This document shows, one piece after another, positions 46,301 to 57,778 of a stretch of DNA of 64,000 bases (the first letter of the stretch is position 1; each line of letters begins with the position of its first letter). A program made the position numbers and the translations under genes. This stretch comes from Litorivicinus sp. (GTDB lineage Bacteria > Pseudomonadota > Gammaproteobacteria > Pseudomonadales > Litorivicinaceae): positions 248,001 to 312,000 of the forward strand of contig JAGYKJ010000007.1 in NCBI GenBank assembly GCA_018401755.1, given 5' to 3'. The notes under the pieces were generated by a model. It did no database searches and was not told the DNA's origin. It saw only the letters and a list, made by a program, of their open reading frames with translations.

Positions 46301-49300
46301 GAACGACGCCTCCTCCATTACGATCGATGCTTCGACTGGTGCTGTCACACTGAACAGTTCAGCGGACTATGAGACGAAGTCGAGCTACAGCTTTACGGTG
46401 ACGGCAACGGATGGAGATGGTGCGACTGATACCCAGGCTGTGACGGTGTCTGTGACGGATGTAAATGAGGCCCCTGTATTCAGTGGTGATTTGAGTGGGA
46501 CGGGAGCTGAGGATGGTGGATCGATCACTGGGACATTGGTTGCGACGGATCAGGATGGATTGACTGACGGCACGCTGTATACGCTGACGACTGTGGCGAC
46601 GAGTGGCGTTGCATCGATTGATACGGTAAGTGGTGCCTGGGCGTATACGCCAAATGAGAACTTCAACGGGACCGACAGTTTTGTAGTGACGCTGACGGAT
46701 GATTTGGGGAATACCGCGACGCAAACGATTGCGTTGACAGTGACGCCTGTTGACGATGAGGCGACCTGGACGGTTACGCCGGATGGGACGTTTGCTGAGG
46801 GTGCGAGGGTCTCGGTGGCAGTCTCTGTGAGCGACATTGACGGTGCGATTAGTTCTGTCGTATATCAGTTAGAGAGCTCATTGGATCAGACAACGTGGAC
46901 ACCGATTACTGGGTCATCCGGGACGGCGAGCTCTGGATCGTTTACAGCGAGTTATATGTGATTCCTGATGACCAAACGTTGGTGGGTCAGTACTTACGGA
47001 TCAATTTGACGTCGACAGGCGCACTCGTCGAGGCACATCTAGCTACGCGGGTACATCGGATCAGAAGGTGGCTAACGTCAACGATGCCCCAGTGTTTGCG
47101 TCAGCGACTGGGACTGGGAGTGTTGCTGAGAACGCGGCGATCTCGACGGTGATATACACAGCGTTTGCGACGGATGAAGACAACGACACGTTGACGCACA
47201 GCGTGGTCTGGGAACGACGCCTCCTCCATTACGATCGATGCTTCGACTGGTGCTGTCACACTGAACAGTTCAGCGGACTATGAGACGAGTCGAGCAACAG
47301 CTTTACGGTGACGGCAACGGATGGAGATGGTGCGACTGATACCCAGGCTGTGACGGTGTCTGTGACGGATGTAAATGAGGCCCCTGTATTCAGTGGTGAT
47401 TTGAGTGGGACGGGAGCTGAGGATGGTGGATCAGATCACCGGGACATTGGTTGCGACGGATCAGGATGGATTGACTGACGGCACGCTGTATACGCTGACG
47501 ACTGTGGCGACGAGTGGCGTTGCACCGATTGATACGGTAAGTGGTGCCTGGGCGTATACGCCAAATGAGAACTTCAACGAGGACCGACAGTTTTGTAGTG
47601 ACGCTGACGGATGATTTGGGAATACCGCGACGCAAACGATTGCGTTGACAGTGACGCCTGTTGACGATGAGGCGACCTGACGGTTACGCCGGATGGGACG
47701 TTTGCTGAGGGTGCGAGGGTCTCGGTGGCAGTCTCTGTGAGCGACATTGACGGTGCGATTAGTTCTGTCGTATATCAGTTAGAGAGCCCATTGGATCAAG
47801 ACAACGCGGACACCCGGTTACTGGGTCATCCGGGACGGCGAGCTCTGGATCGTTTACAGCGAGTTATATGGGATCTCCTGGGATGACCAAACGCTGGTGG
47901 GTCAGTACTTTACGGATCAATTTGACGTCGACAGACGCACTCGGAGGCACATCTAAGCGTACGCGGGTACATCAGGATCAGAAGGTGGCTAACGTCGGCG
48001 ATGCCCCAGTGTTTGCGCCAGCGACTGGGACTGGGAGTGTTGCTGAGAGCACGCGGCGATCTCGACGGTGATATACACAGCGTTTGCGACGGATAGAGAA
48101 GACAACGATACGTTGACGTATAGCGTGTCTGGAGCAGCGGCGCCTCTCCATTACGATCGATGCTTCGACTGGTGCTGTCACACTGGGAACAGTTCAGCGG
48201 ACTATGAGACGAAGTCGAGCTACATCTTTGACAGCGGATGGAATGGTGCGACTGATACCCCGAGCTGTGACGGTGTCTGTGACGGATGTAAATGAAAACC
48301 CCTGTGTTTACTTCTTCTGATACTCAGGTCACTAAACTACAAAATTATGAATACCAAATTATTGGGGTCGACGCGGATATGGGGTCTGGATTAACGTTAG
48401 TAGCGTCTCAATCCCCGTCTTGGCTATCCTTTAATGAAGACACACAAACATGATGACTGGTACGCCTGGTAAGATTGAATTTGGGCACACATTCGACCAT
48501 CATTGGTCTTGTCCGTGGAACTAACCAAGTTACTCAATCTTTTGAAGTCGAGGTGGCGAACATATTAGTTTCTATCGCAATAATTATTGACTCTTTTCAG
48601 ACCGAGAATATTTGATTTGGTCGATAATTTGACTTTGTATGATTGGGGCTACTTCAGTAGCGTCCGATTTTGATTATACTTTCAATGGTTTAATGGCTAT
48701 GACGACTATCTTCAACCTTCTGATTTAGTAGGCCCCAGTTTTATCAAGTAACGCCAGATAGTGAATCGTCCATAGATCCGTCTAGCTTTACTGCAGCGAC
48801 TACTAATGATTACGACCTAGATTTATATAATTCTGGCTCGAGCGAGTGGAGTTCTTGGTGATTATTTTTGCGATGATTATTATCTTTTTCTAAGGACAGA
48901 TCAGAACTGATGACTCATCTGTAGATATGGAGATTGGTCCTTATTTACACTTCTAACGCAGCTAGATAGAACACTGAAAAAGGGCTTCAAGTAATCTGTA
49001 TTGATGTGGATGCATTGAATGGTGCATCCAGTCATTATCAAAAACTTTTCAATAACACTTTTTATTCACTGACCGGCAGCGATGTGAAATTTATGGTACT
49101 CAACTTGAGGCTATTACTTCTCGGTGGTTATCGCTTAATGACTATCTTGCCTACTGGCGACTCCTCACGAAGACGATCACACATTGGCGGGTTGTTAGCA
49201 GTATCGATAGCAGGGTCCCCAGCGTACAGAGAAGTCGAGACGTTGGATTTTCTTAGCGCAGCTTAATGTTGCCACAATAATTCAAGCTGCACCAGAAATA

Positions 49301-49827
49301 TCACAGGAGATTTTGATTGGGGAGTAATTATCCTGATGTGATCAATGTAGGGCTTGAACTCTGATATGAATGGGAATTTACTTATTTCAAGTGAGGAGGA
49401 CATTTAATACAGTTGATATATATTGGCAAATGGATTTAGTTGCATAACCCAGATTGAGGTTCCATAATTTTGGGACATCTTGCTACGCCGCGCGTGACCG
49501 CCGAAGTGTAAATCTTACAAACGAATATATTGGACATCGAAGAGGCAGGTGATTAAAACAAGGCCGACCAGATGAATCTAGGGCCTGGATATTGATTACG
49601 ATATCATAGTTAATTTTTAATCGATCAAGTCGGCGACGATATTATATTTACCATAAATGACGAGTAATATCCAGAGCATCGAGCTACCACTGCTGTCCCG
49701 TGGATGCAGATTCCTGGAGCCCATTGTTGTAACAAATGCTTACATTTCTGATGAAATGGCGGTGGGAGATGTAGAGACAGTGCGGCTTGCTGATTTTGGG
49801 GTAGAAGAAATTGGCGTAGAGTTCTGA
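43337..49827 (+). pseudogene. Giant cadherin-like adhesin with type I secretion C-terminus, frameshifted
   Basis: A surface adhesin about 2100 codons long, broken by many small indels. The N-terminal residues (LKQLFPATVPLSAMGLAACGGGG), a region with DYDGDGELD, then many cadherin/VCBS-like repeats. The longest open stretches are 44546-45310 and 45909-46961. Each repeat ends DVNDAPVFAS or DVNEAPVF. The C-terminal part (PSWLSFNEDTQ; VRLADFGVEEIGVEF then TGA at 49825) looks like a dystroglycan-type cadherin domain followed by an acidic-hydrophobic type I secretion signal. The convergent tolC-hlyB-hlyD genes would be its exporter. It is open whether decay or sequence error broke the frame. Confidence 0.75.
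45266..48003 (+). repeat. 910-bp tandem repeats in the adhesin
   Basis: The block AACGATGCCCCAGTGTTTGC recurs at 44676, 45261, 46171, 47081 and in altered form about 47998. The last three spacings are 910, 910 and 917 bp; each unit encodes one cadherin-like domain plus a VCBS-like and an Ig-like domain. Copies are almost identical except for 1-4 base insertions or deletions, which become more frequent from 46.95 kb on. Confidence 0.85.
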
Positions 49828-49901
49828 CTTTGTCTAGTTTGATGTCTAAAAAATAATGGTGCTAGTCCCGTTAAGGCCAGAGACCTGATCTTAAGTATCA
49901 G

Positions 49902-51131
49902 TTAAATATATTGGAAGATTGTTTTCTTTCCCCCAAGAATCTCAACTGAACCGTCATTCCTGGGCGAAGAGCTGCGTGATCTTTGTTTTGTCGTTTGTCG
50001 AGAGGCTAGATCGACTCTGACATAAAGGTATCGGTTTCAGTTGCCGTTGTATTCTCTGCGGTTGCGCGATGGTCCCAAGTAGTGGCCGTGTGTTGCAAGT
50101 CATAAGCATCACAGAGCGATTCTGACATCCTGTCGCCTAATATCAGGTCGATCGCGCGGTGAGAGCCAACGTTAGCAACAAATCCCTCGTCAAGCGGCAC
50201 TAACTCCGCGACAGTCCCCTACCGAAAAGTGCTCCAGGTGTGACGTCCTCGACTTTCGAGACAATACCAGCAATCGGGGCTTTGATTTGCGTTTGTGAGA
50301 GCCGTTCTGTGGCGCAACTTGCGGGTCATTTGTGTCTCGCTGAGAATCAACTGCTCATCGCGAGCTTCGTTGTATTCCGATGAAGTAGTCAGATTTCAGT
50401 TGATTCACTCGGATTTCGAGGGCTTTATTTTTGGCGTAATCGGGATTCGGTCAGCTGCGCTTCCACTTGTTGAGAAGCGTGCTGTCTCGATTTCACGATC
50501 GAGTTGAGACAGCGAGCTTAGGTTCAAGCCCCTCTGCAATGGTTCGAGGATCGTGCGCTCTTGCTGTGCAATGTTTGCCATCATTTTGTTGATGGGTTTG
50601 CTGAGCTTGGAGTTCAGAGATCGAGATCTGTGTTTCGAGATTTCTGACTGGACTGTATCACGCCACGCAACTGAAGGTTTGTGTACTCAGTGCGCAGGGC
50701 GAGTAATTCCGATTGCATTATCTCGACCGGAATGTCGGCAGAAAATGAAATATCGAAGGAGGGCAATGGATACGCAATTGCCGAGTCAAGCGATCGACTT
50801 TTGCTTGGGTGCGTTGGAATCTGTCGAGAAGTTTGATGCGTTGCTGTTCATTTCTTCCGGCTTCAACACAAATAGCGTTTGCCCTTGAGCGACTTGCTGA
50901 CCCAATGCTGACAAGCACTGCATCAATTTCACCCGGAAAACGACTCTGAACCCGGTGTACGTCACCTTGGGGTTGAATCGTACCTGGCGCCCTGACGACT
51001 TGGTCGAGTTCTGCAAAGTAACGCCCATACCCCTAACAATAGGAAAACCGTAGAGATTAGGATCACAATCAAGATATTTGATTTCGCCGAGTCTGACGCT
51101 CGTGGTTGGCGTTCTTGACGAGCTCTAAATC
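49902..51131 (-). pseudogene. HlyD-type secretion adaptor, frameshifted
   Basis: Pieces of a type I secretion membrane-fusion protein in three frames: N-terminal membrane segment (SNILIVILISTVFLLLGVWALL), the biotinyl-like VAQGQTLFVLKPEEM, coiled-coil parts, and the C-terminal AALRPGMTVQ...EILGGKKTIFQYI ending at 49902. It abuts the ABC gene. Boundaries are approximate. Confidence 0.7.
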
Positions 51132-52744
51132 GCTCGGCTGTCGGCACTTCCTTGACGATTTGCCCTTGATTAAGCAACCAGCACGCGTTGTGTTAGGACC
51201 AGTAAAGGGTCCGGTGCGTGACAATGATCAGAGTTTTGACACACCAAATTCTTTCAAGAGTTCGATGATTTTCTTTTTCAGTATCTGCATCCAGCGCTGA
51301 GGTGGGTTCGTCAAGAAGGACGATATCAGCTTTAGAGACGAAACCGTGCTAGGCAAATGAGCTGGCGTTGGCCGCCGGAGAATGCCCCCGATCAAATAAG
51401 TGGCTTTTCACACCATCACCTAAATTATTTCTGAAACGGTCTAAACAGCCTTTTGGTGCTTCGTGGATGTCTGTATCTGTTGTGCATCAGGATTTCCCGG
51501 GCGAATATTTTCCTCGATCGAACCACTGTAAAAGATTGCGGGTTGCTGATTTAATACGGCGATGCGCTCCCGGAGGAAGCTAGGGTTGTGTGTTGAATGT
51601 TCAGACCCCCAGTAAAACCATCCCCTGAAGCAGTAGTGACGCCCGAAGACAGTAGCGATGTCTTGCCGCTTCAGTAGGACCCCGCACACCCCAAGTCGAG
51701 CCTGCCAGTAAATCGATAGAGTGGGCCTAGTGTTCTATCCTGCTGGCTTTCATATTGCAGAGACTTCCCTCAACAGGAGTCAGCACCCCCATGTAGTGCT
51801 GAGAATTTTGAACGTTGCTCTCTTCATCTGAGGTACTCAAGCATGGCATCAGTGATCGATAAGCGCGCACGGCTGGCCTGAGACAGACAGTTTATGCAAT
51901 TTGCCATTTGACCCAATGGCGAGCGTTCTCCAGAAAGAATCACGCAGCAATGAGACCACCCATTGAGAGGTCATCGAATGTAATGAGTAATGTTCAACAA
52001 CAACAATTCCACCTGTGCAATTTGTTGGCCTGTCATTGCAAAATTGAAGAGAACTGGCTAATTCGTTTTTACAGTTGCCCCGACAACTCGGCGAACGTCG
52101 ACACTTTCGATCCACTTGTCACGTAGGAGGTTTATCCCAGCTAACGTTTTAGCGACTCCATATGGGCTAACAGCTCGATTAGGATGCTGCTTCGACTGTG
52201 ATTCGATTGAGGTTTGTGCGCTTAGCTTTGCAATACGAGGGTGACTGGTCGGAGACCACGGACCGAATCTAACGATAACGGCAGGCACAGCGGCGACCCA
52301 ACCTCCAATTAGGCGAGAACACCCAAGAATTAAAAGATAAATGGAAGGTCGGCAAAGTGACAAGGATGCGGAGGACAAATTCTTTCAGCGAGTCGAACTC
52401 ACCTGGACGGTATTTACGATTGAGCCGATTTGCCGTTGATTGGAGCTGATAGTTGCGTTCTAAAAACTGAAAGTCGGGTACTGACGTCCGCTCAGTCGCC
52501 TTTCCTGCGTCATCAGTTGGCGTTTGAGCGAACGGTTCATCGCAAAGTCAAAGGCGATAACTAAACCGATTCGATCGTCAGGGCGGCTAGAACTCAGTGC
52601 GCTGTTTGGAATGACCTTTGTCATATACGGTCATCACATAAAAGGCACTGAGCGCGAACGTAATAAAGACCGCAGCAATAATGACCCAAAGGTAAAGTTG
52701 TCCGCTGTTGGCGCAAGGCGTCAGAACCAATGTTGATCAGTCAT
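51125..52744 (-). pseudogene. HlyB-type ABC exporter, frameshifted
   Basis: A type I secretion ABC transporter in broken frames. The ATG at 52744 (GAGGTATCAAG ribosome site) opens a membrane domain (FYVMTVYDKVIPNSA; GLVIAFDFAMNRSLKRQLM). The ATPase part has the Q loop (LRERIAVLNQQPAIFYSGSIE), SKADIVLLDEPTSALD (Walker B and D loop), and a C-terminal NQGQIVKEVPTAERF. No C39 peptidase domain is seen before the membrane domain. Confidence 0.7.
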
Positions 52745-52777
52745 CTTGATACCTCAACGAATGGTTTCAGAGATGAC

Positions 52778-54119
52778 TCAGGCCATAGACCACTGTAACT
52801 GCCCGAGACGAGCCTTAGCCGTGATCTTCTCTCTGCGATTGCTGTGCGAGCTCAATTTCGAAGTTCGTGAGTGATTCTGAAAGCCCAGCGTTCGGTGAGA
52901 TTACCGGTTTCTGTCACAATCGTTGGCGCGACAATCTGTGTCTTGATCTCTTGGATCTGTCTCACCGAGTCGCTCGACTTTCGTTTCGATGTTATTCAAA
53001 GACTCGCGAAGCTCGCGTTCTTGGGTGTTGACGTTTCGGCGTTCCAAGTCTGCTTGTAGGTTGATTGTTTGCAATTTGTAGTTCAACGCGTTAATGCGGG
53101 CGTCGGAGGCCCCAGCATCAAAAACGTCGAAGTCTAGAATAAGGTTCGCAGAGTGTTCACGTGTGCCGAGGCCTTCATCGATATCGAATAGTCGTGATTC
53201 TAGCTCTGAAAGAAACTCGGATATTTGTCACGAATCTCTGATTTGATGCGATGAAATGCGCTGAGCTGTTCGAGCTTCAGTGCCTGGATAGTTAAGTATT
53301 ACTAGCCTCAACAGTTGACAATGGTTTGTCATCGACAAGTCGGATCGCTTCTTCACCTGCCTTGAGGAAGTCCCGAGTTCAATCGAGAATTGCGAATTGA
53401 TTTCAGTTTCCAGAGAGCGCTTTCTTGAACTTAGAGTCTCAAGCGTTGACTCCACCTCTAATTGTTTGATCTGAATCGAGCGGATATCAGAAGATGCTTG
53501 CTGTACCCGCACGAAAACGTTCGATCTGGCGATCTCGCGAAGATTGCCTAGCTCCGTTTGAAGGATTTGTGAGGCTGAGGTCTGTGACAGCGCTGGTGCA
53601 ATGTCAGCTGTGAGTTCAATGATTCTTGAAATCAGAGTTTGCTGGAAGCTTCGTAGGCACAGGACCTGGATGCTGATACGCGCATGCATCTGTGCCGTAA
53701 TGGATTCGCTGGTCGCGCCAAAATCGAATGCCGGCTGTCGTCCGGTGACGAGTAGAGTCTAAATACTCTCACTGCCTCGACCGAGGACGGGAAGTGGTCG
53801 CATTTGAGCTTCCTCCAATAGCAGTCCCCCATCGGTCGAGGCTGAAAATTTTGGGAGAAGTGACGCTCTCAACTCGGCTGTGGTGGCATCGATTTCAACA
53901 CTTGCCTTTTGCCATTCGATCTGCACAGTAGGGGATGCTTGGATCCAGCTGAATCAGGATGGACGAAGGACTGTCTTGAGCATTAGAAATATAGGGCACT
54001 AAGAATATTGCGGCTGGGACCCTGAGGAGAGTCGAGCTGCCGGGACGAGGGGAGGCCACCTGTGGACTTCGGAGCATCTGATACATGGATACGGGATACT
54101 TCTTATTTCTCCTATTCAC
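52778..54119 (-). pseudogene. TolC/LapE-type outer-membrane secretion channel, frameshifted
   Basis: First gene of the type I operon. A signal peptide-like start (STLLRVPAAIFLVPYISNAQ), the TolC-like VEIDATTAELRASLLPKFSAS, long alpha-helical hairpins (SASQILQTELGNLREIARSN; TLETLSSRKRSLETEINSQF) and a C-terminus FEIELAQQSQREKITAKARL ending at 52778. It is read in at least four frames. The gap to hlyB is 33 bp. Confidence 0.65.
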
Positions 54120-54225
54120 AGTTGTAAGTATCTCAGAGCTAAGGATCTCCGTTGCTGTGCACGATGGTTGTCGGGATTATCAGGATTCCATCGTCACGGA
54201 TCCCTAGTTTTGGATAGTTGAGTTC

Positions 54226-54369
54226 TCAACGGAAGGGGGGTGTGACTTCTCGACCGCTGACTTCATATCCCTGTCTGACTAGCTCGGCACCTAAACCTCG
54301 ATCGATTCGTCCTCCACGACCGGGAAGATAGTAGCAGGGGACCCTAGTGCCGCAGTTAAGGTTTCTCAT
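54226..54369 (-). pseudogene. Alpha/beta-hydrolase-like N-terminal fragment
   Basis: 47 codons reading YYLPGRGGRIDRGLGAEL...GYEVSGREVTPPF, then a stop. This resembles the N-terminus of small alpha/beta hydrolases with a LPGxGGR...GLG...GRE pattern. The rest is lost or out of frame in 54121-54225. The interval 54370-54517 shows no gene. Confidence 0.4.
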
Positions 54370-54517
54370 TTCTGATATACCCGTTTCCACCTGTGGTCTC
54401 CCATGCTGTCTCGACCGAGAGTTTATCTGGGTCTCAACACATCATGACCACTCTTTCGAATGAACCATAGCACTCATCCGTCAATGAATGCTTTGATCCA
54501 AAAGGTTATCGGGAGGG

Positions 54518-55312
54518 TCAGTAATTTCTAACGTCGTATCCGATAAACTGTCGTCTCATCTCGTTGGCAACCTTTCCTGTTGTCCCAGAACCCATGAATG
54601 GATCCAACACGAGGTCACCTTCATCCGTGGTCTGCAGGATTGGTAATCGAATGATGTCAGTAGGGAAGGGTGCAGGATGTTCGAGCACCTCGTCTGTTCG
54701 TGAGTTCTTTGCGACTGCTGCTCGAACCACGTATCCTCCAGTCCAGAAATCACCGAGATTCTTTCCGTCCCTTGGAATGTAGGGATACACCTTTTTCTTC
54801 TCTAATCCTCGATGCCGTGGAACTCTTGCATCAACCTTGGTGTCTTTCTGAGGTGCGAGTGTGTGTTCGTATTTGTAGTCCTTGGTCTTTACCAAGTGAA
54901 AGATGAACTCATAAGTGGGTGTCAGATTGTTCTTTGATGATTGTGGTTTGGGATTCGTTTTCGACCAGATGATCGTGTTGCGAAGAATCCATCCTCTTTC
55001 CACCAAACCAATAGCAAATCGATGGGGAATGCTCTGGAGGCATCCATCATGGAAAGTGTCACCGATGACAATAAACATTGACCCTGTGTCCTTCAGGACT
55101 CGTTTGCAGTCACCGAAATGTTCAACCAAATTGTTTACGAACTCTTTCGGTGTGGATTCAGACCCTAACTCTTTTTCTGTCGTGTACGTTCGTTTGTTCC
55201 AGTAGGGAGGAGATGTGAAGATCAAATCAACGGATTCATTCTCCAATTCCGGCATCTCATCAGACGAATGTTGGTTGTGAAACGAACAATTACCAAGTCC
55301 GGTTATCGACAA
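54518..55312 (-). CDS. Beta-class DNA methyltransferase, 5' end replaced by IS21
   Basis: 264 codons of an N4-cytosine/N6-adenine methyltransferase. Catalytic motif IV is IFTSPPYWN (about 34), before the SAM motif DPFMGSGTTG near the C-terminus, the beta-class order. The only start is a TTG at 55312 that lies in the IS21 terminal repeat, and the first codons (SITGL) are IS sequence. The natural N-terminus was probably short (GNCSFHNQ...VDLIF is close to the usual family start), so activity may survive. No restriction enzyme gene is next to it. Confidence 0.85.
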   Translation of the reverse strand: MSITGLGNCSFHNQHSSDEMPELENESVDLIFTSPPYWNKRTYTTEKELGSESTPKEFVNNLVEHFGDCKRVLKDTGSMFIVIGDTFHDGCLQSIPHRFAIGLVERGWILRNTIIWSKTNPKPQSSKNNLTPTYEFIFHLVKTKDYKYEHTLAPQKDTKVDARVPRHRGLEKKKVYPYIPRDGKNLGDFWTGGYVVRAAVAKNSRTDEVLEHPAPFPTDIIRLPILQTTDEGDLVLDPFMGSGTTGKVANEMRRQFIGYDVRNY

Positions 55313-55417
55313 CTATCTTGTCCGGTTCTGCTCCAGTAATTGACGCTGAGTAAAGTTATCAGGAGCTGATCCGCGATGGGCGACACTGCCCGCTTCGAGA
55401 CCAATCGGAGCAGGCAT

Positions 55418-56926
55418 ATGTCAGGTAAACCCATCACGGACCAACAGAGGCGACTTTACATGAGTTATCGGTTAAGAGAGACCCAAGAGCGAGCGGCAGC
55501 TCGCGCTGGTATAAGCGAGAGAACAGGGCGACGGATTGATCGAGGCATATCCGGCAAACAACGCCCTCCAAGAGATTGGCGAACAAGGCAAGATCCACTG
55601 AGTGATGTTTGGGACTCTGAGATCCTGCCTCTGTTAAGCAACCAGCCAGACTTAAAGGCAGTGACGCTACTGGAGTTTCTGGAGTCCCGATTCCCAGAGG
55701 TAGATTGGCGCCCCCGGCGCCGCACACTGGAGCGTCGTATCAGGCAATGGCGGGCGATCTCAGGGCCAGATCAGGTGGTGATGTTTCCGCAGGAACATCC
55801 GCCTGGACAAATGGGGCTCTCGGATTTTACTGACATGGACGAACTAAGCGTCACAATTGCCGGCGAGCTCCTGAGTCACCGGCTCTACCACTTCATGTTG
55901 GCGTATTCACATTGGGAACACGTGGAAGTGGTTCTCGGCGGTGAGAGCTATGTGGCGCTGGCCGAGGGGCTGCAAAATGCCCTGTGGATGCTGGGCGGTG
56001 TACCACAGGCTCACCGAACGGACTCTCTCTCGGCGGCCTACCGCAATTTGGACAAGTCTGCTGAAGAAGATCTTACCGAGCGCTACCGCGCTCTGTGCCG
56101 TGATTACGGCATGACGCCCACCCGTAACAATCGCGGTGAGGGTCACGAGAACGGCTCTGTCGAGTCATCTCATCGCCACTTCAAGGATGCGGTTGATCAG
56201 GCTTTACTGCTACGTGGTCATCGTGAGTTTGAGGATGTTGCCAGTTATCGCCGGTTCATTGCAGAACTGGCCGGCCAACGCAACGCGCGTCGGCGCGAAG
56301 CACTCAACGTTGAGATCCCCTTTCTTCGCTCGCTGCCGGAGCAGCGCTGTGATGACTTTGAAGAGGTGCTTGTCAGGGTTACATCCTCTAGCGGATTCTC
56401 GTTGCGCAAGGTTTTCTACACGGTGCCATCTCGCTTGATCGGACATCGGTTAAAGGTGCGCCTCTTCGATGACCGACTGGAGTGTTACGTCGGCCGAGAG
56501 CGTGTTGTGACATTAACCCGTGGGCGGCCGGGTGGATCCACGCGATGGGCCCATGTCGTTGACTACCGCCACGTGGTTCATAGCCTCAAACGCAAACCGA
56601 TGGCACTGGCTAACCTCCGGTATCGAGACGCATTGCTCCCAGGTGCTGTATGGCGGCAAACCTGGGAGGCGCTCATCGCTCAGTGTGACTTGCGCTTGGC
56701 CTGCCGGACTATGGTTGGGTTACTGGCCCTTGCTCACGAGCAGACCTGTGAGCGAAGACTGAGCGAGCAACTCGCACAGCTACTAGACACGAGGCAACTG
56801 CCAGATCTAGAGGTCTTACGACAGACCTTTACACCGGAACCGGAACCCACACCATCGATTGTGGTGCGCATCCCACCGGTCAGCACCTACGATCACCTCC
56901 TCCCACAACAGGCGATGTGGTCATGA
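55418..56926 (+). CDS. istA: IS21-family transposase IstA
   Basis: 502 residues from the ATG at 55418 (MSGKPITDQQ), the usual IstA N-terminus, with GGAG upstream. N-terminal HTH (RAAARAGISERTGRRI) and a DDE core: Asp in GLSDFTDMDE, Asp in HRTDSLSAAY and Glu in ENGSVESSHRHFK. C-terminal beta-barrel region YTVPSRLIGHRLKVRLF. Intact. Confidence 0.93.
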   Translation: MSGKPITDQQRRLYMSYRLRETQERAAARAGISERTGRRIDRGISGKQRPPRDWRTRQDPLSDVWDSEILPLLSNQPDLKAVTLLEFLESRFPEVDWRPRRRTLERRIRQWRAISGPDQVVMFPQEHPPGQMGLSDFTDMDELSVTIAGELLSHRLYHFMLAYSHWEHVEVVLGGESYVALAEGLQNALWMLGGVPQAHRTDSLSAAYRNLDKSAEEDLTERYRALCRDYGMTPTRNNRGEGHENGSVESSHRHFKDAVDQALLLRGHREFEDVASYRRFIAELAGQRNARRREALNVEIPFLRSLPEQRCDDFEEVLVRVTSSSGFSLRKVFYTVPSRLIGHRLKVRLFDDRLECYVGRERVVTLTRGRPGGSTRWAHVVDYRHVVHSLKRKPMALANLRYRDALLPGAVWRQTWEALIAQCDLRLACRTMVGLLALAHEQTCERRLSEQLAQLLDTRQLPDLEVLRQTFTPEPEPTPSIVVRIPPVSTYDHLLPQQAMWS

Positions 56927-57702
56927 GTGCTGCTGAGGCAGCTCGACTGCAAACGTTACTGACAGCATTGCGTTTACCCACCATCAAGCGTTTATGGGGC
57001 GATATCGCAGAGCAGTCTGACCGGGAAGGATGGCCGGCGGTGCGCTTGCTGGCCGCGCTGTTGGAACTGGAGGTCGCCGATCGCGAACAGCGACGGATTG
57101 CGCGTCACCTCGATCAGGCCAAGCTGCCTGTTGGCAAGCGGCTCAGTGAGTTTGATTTTAAGGCGATCCCAATGGTGAGCGCAGCTCATGTCGAGGCGTT
57201 GAGTAGTGGTGACCGGTGGCTGGCCGCTGGGCAAAACCTATTGTTCTTTGGTCCGCCAGGCGTGGGGAAAACCCATTTGGCTGCGGCGCTCGGCCGCGCA
57301 CTCGTCGAGAACGGCTATCGAGTTCTCTTCAGTCGTACCACTGACATGGTCCAGCGGTTACAGAGTGCACGCCAGGAACTCAACCTACCGAACCTACTTG
57401 AGAAGCTCGATCGATTTGACCTGCTGATTCTGGATGATCTGTCCTATGTCGAGAAGGATCAGGCGGAGACCAGCGTGCTGTTCGAGCTGATCTCCACTCG
57501 TTATGAGCGGCGATCCTTACTCATCACCGCGAATCAGCCGTTTGGAGAGTGGAACAGGGTCTTTCCCGATCCGGCAATGACCATCGCTGCGATTGACCGA
57601 CTGGTACATCACGCCACCATCTTCGAAATGAATGTCGAAAGCTATCGGCGCCGACAGGCGGTTGAAACCAATAAAAGATCACGAGGCAAACAGGAGGGCT
57701 AA
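56923..57702 (+). CDS. istB: IS21-family helper ATPase IstB
   Basis: A 259-residue DnaC-like AAA+ ATPase which stimulates IstA. Walker A FGPPGVGKTHLA (about 108-119), Walker B LLILDDLSY, and arginine-containing sensor region ITANQPFGEWNRVF. The ATG at 56923 overlaps the istA stop (ATGA). Confidence 0.93.
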   Translation: MSAAEAARLQTLLTALRLPTIKRLWGDIAEQSDREGWPAVRLLAALLELEVADREQRRIARHLDQAKLPVGKRLSEFDFKAIPMVSAAHVEALSSGDRWLAAGQNLLFFGPPGVGKTHLAAALGRALVENGYRVLFSRTTDMVQRLQSARQELNLPNLLEKLDRFDLLILDDLSYVEKDQAETSVLFELISTRYERRSLLITANQPFGEWNRVFPDPAMTIAAIDRLVHHATIFEMNVESYRRRQAVETNKRSRGKQEG

Positions 57703-57778
57703 ACAACAAAGAGAGAGCTAAATGCCCATCTCGGAACCGGACAAGATAATTGTCGATAACCGGACAAGATAGTTGACG

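Larger units (their letters stand above)
55298..57774 (+). mobile_element. IS21-family insertion sequence
   Basis: istA and istB with ends that share GTCCGGTTATCGACAA-C/T-TATCTTGTCCGG (55298 on plus; reverse complement at 57738-57765). The right end has a further AACTATCTTG copy, as multiple terminal repeats of IS21 do, so the exact outer boundary is uncertain by about 10 bp. It lies between the RHH-like gene at 57779 and the methyltransferase, which both read leftwards. Confidence 0.85.
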
